A DNA stretch of 5,370 nt, from positions 1-5,370 of the forward strand of contig DATCXQ010000492.1 of NCBI GenBank assembly GCA_036565725.1. The letters are read 5' to 3'. A model generated the notes under the pieces. That model did no database searches, had not been told where the DNA came from, and saw only the letters and a program-made list of their open reading frames with translations. The stretch comes from JAJVID01 sp036565725 (GTDB lineage Bacteria > Acidobacteriota > Blastocatellia > RBC074). Every line of letters begins with the position of its first letter. Within the stretch, counting starts at the first letter, position 1. Both the position numbers and the translations under genes were made by a program. Below are positions 5,064 to 5,370 of the stretch, piece by piece.

Positions 5064-5370
5064 TTACCGTCGAAGCTCCATCCAGAGAGCGCGATAATAT
5101 CGCATCAACCTTATCGGATCTGGCGCATCAGGGATTTCGGCTAAGCAGTAACGATTGTAACCAGCCGCCTTCATCAAACCGAATAATTCACGCCACGGGT
5201 ATTCCGGTTTCCACAGTTCATTGATGTGAGCGCTGCGAAGCCATAGTTTCAGCAGTGCGAAGCTCTGTTTGACCGAGCCGTTCGCTACGTCCTCTTGATT
5301 CGAGTTCCAGCAAATGGCAACCTGGGGATGATTTGCGGCCTGCATCATTTTAGCCATTCGCGCCGGCTGG
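5064..5370 (-). CDS. Sugar phosphate isomerase/epimerase-like TIM-barrel protein, C-terminal part (partial)
   Basis: The frame is open to the right edge and ends at TAA (5066-5064), giving 102 codons including the stop; the N-terminal two thirds lie outside the window. Although an internal ATG occurs at 5357, the residues before it (QPAR) read straight into MAKMMQAANHPQVAICWNSN, so that Met is not the start. The pattern matches the xylose isomerase-like TIM-barrel (AP endonuclease family 2) fold: CWNSN on one strand, then SAHINELW with the likely metal-binding His, YPWRELFGLMKAAGYNRYCLAEI with the likely metal-binding Glu, and the closing helix RLMRYYRALW. Members interconvert or epimerise sugars using a divalent metal; the substrate of this one cannot be told. 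The IS6 right end lies only 20 bp beyond its stop, so its native terminator may have been displaced. Confidence 0.82.
   Translation of the reverse strand, partial: QPARMAKMMQAANHPQVAICWNSNQEDVANGSVKQSFALLKLWLRSAHINELWKPEYPWRELFGLMKAAGYNRYCLAEIPDAPDPIRLMRYYRALWMELRR

Overview
The window looks like part of an Acidobacteriota chromosome, perhaps class Blastocatellia. This is an inference from protein types, not a proven placement. The main clue is a secreted GWxTD-domain protein with a long C-terminal extension, a type I know mainly from Acidobacteriota and some related phyla. An ECF41-like sigma factor tail and a TIM-barrel sugar isomerase/epimerase fit but are not diagnostic.

Layout. Bases 2-115 hold the last 37 codons of an ECF41/SigJ-type sigma factor. 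About 1.1 kb (116-1260) follows without a convincing intact gene. It is rich in structure: two adjacent palindromes (125-170 and 173-254), a 130-bp MITE-like element with perfect 23-bp terminal inverted repeats (402-531), and a set of minus-strand signals between 1065 and 618. Those signals are a sigma70-type promoter with a dyad over its -10 box, a possible structured RNA of about 120 nt with a GAAA-capped hairpin, an intrinsic terminator with a U5 tail, a possible decayed zinc-ribbon/membrane gene, and another hairpin.

An alpha/beta hydrolase (1261-1956, +) comes next. A 480-bp gap with little in it leads to the 564-aa GWxTD lipoprotein-like or periplasmic protein (2437-4131, +). After a short purine-rich tandem repeat lies a complete IS6-family insertion sequence (4198-5043). 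It has perfect 17-bp inverted repeats and an apparently intact DD(34)E transposase, but no visible 8-bp target duplication. The window ends in the C-terminal part of a sugar phosphate isomerase/epimerase-like TIM-barrel protein on the minus strand (5064-5370). The IS therefore sits between two convergent genes, 20 bp from the end of the isomerase gene.

The genes do not form an obvious pathway or operon; each appears to be transcribed on its own. I found no CRISPR array, rRNA, tRNA or recognisable defence system. The most interesting candidate is the minus-strand RNA unit at 911-1065. It rests on promoter, fold and terminator patterns alone and matches no RNA family I can name.
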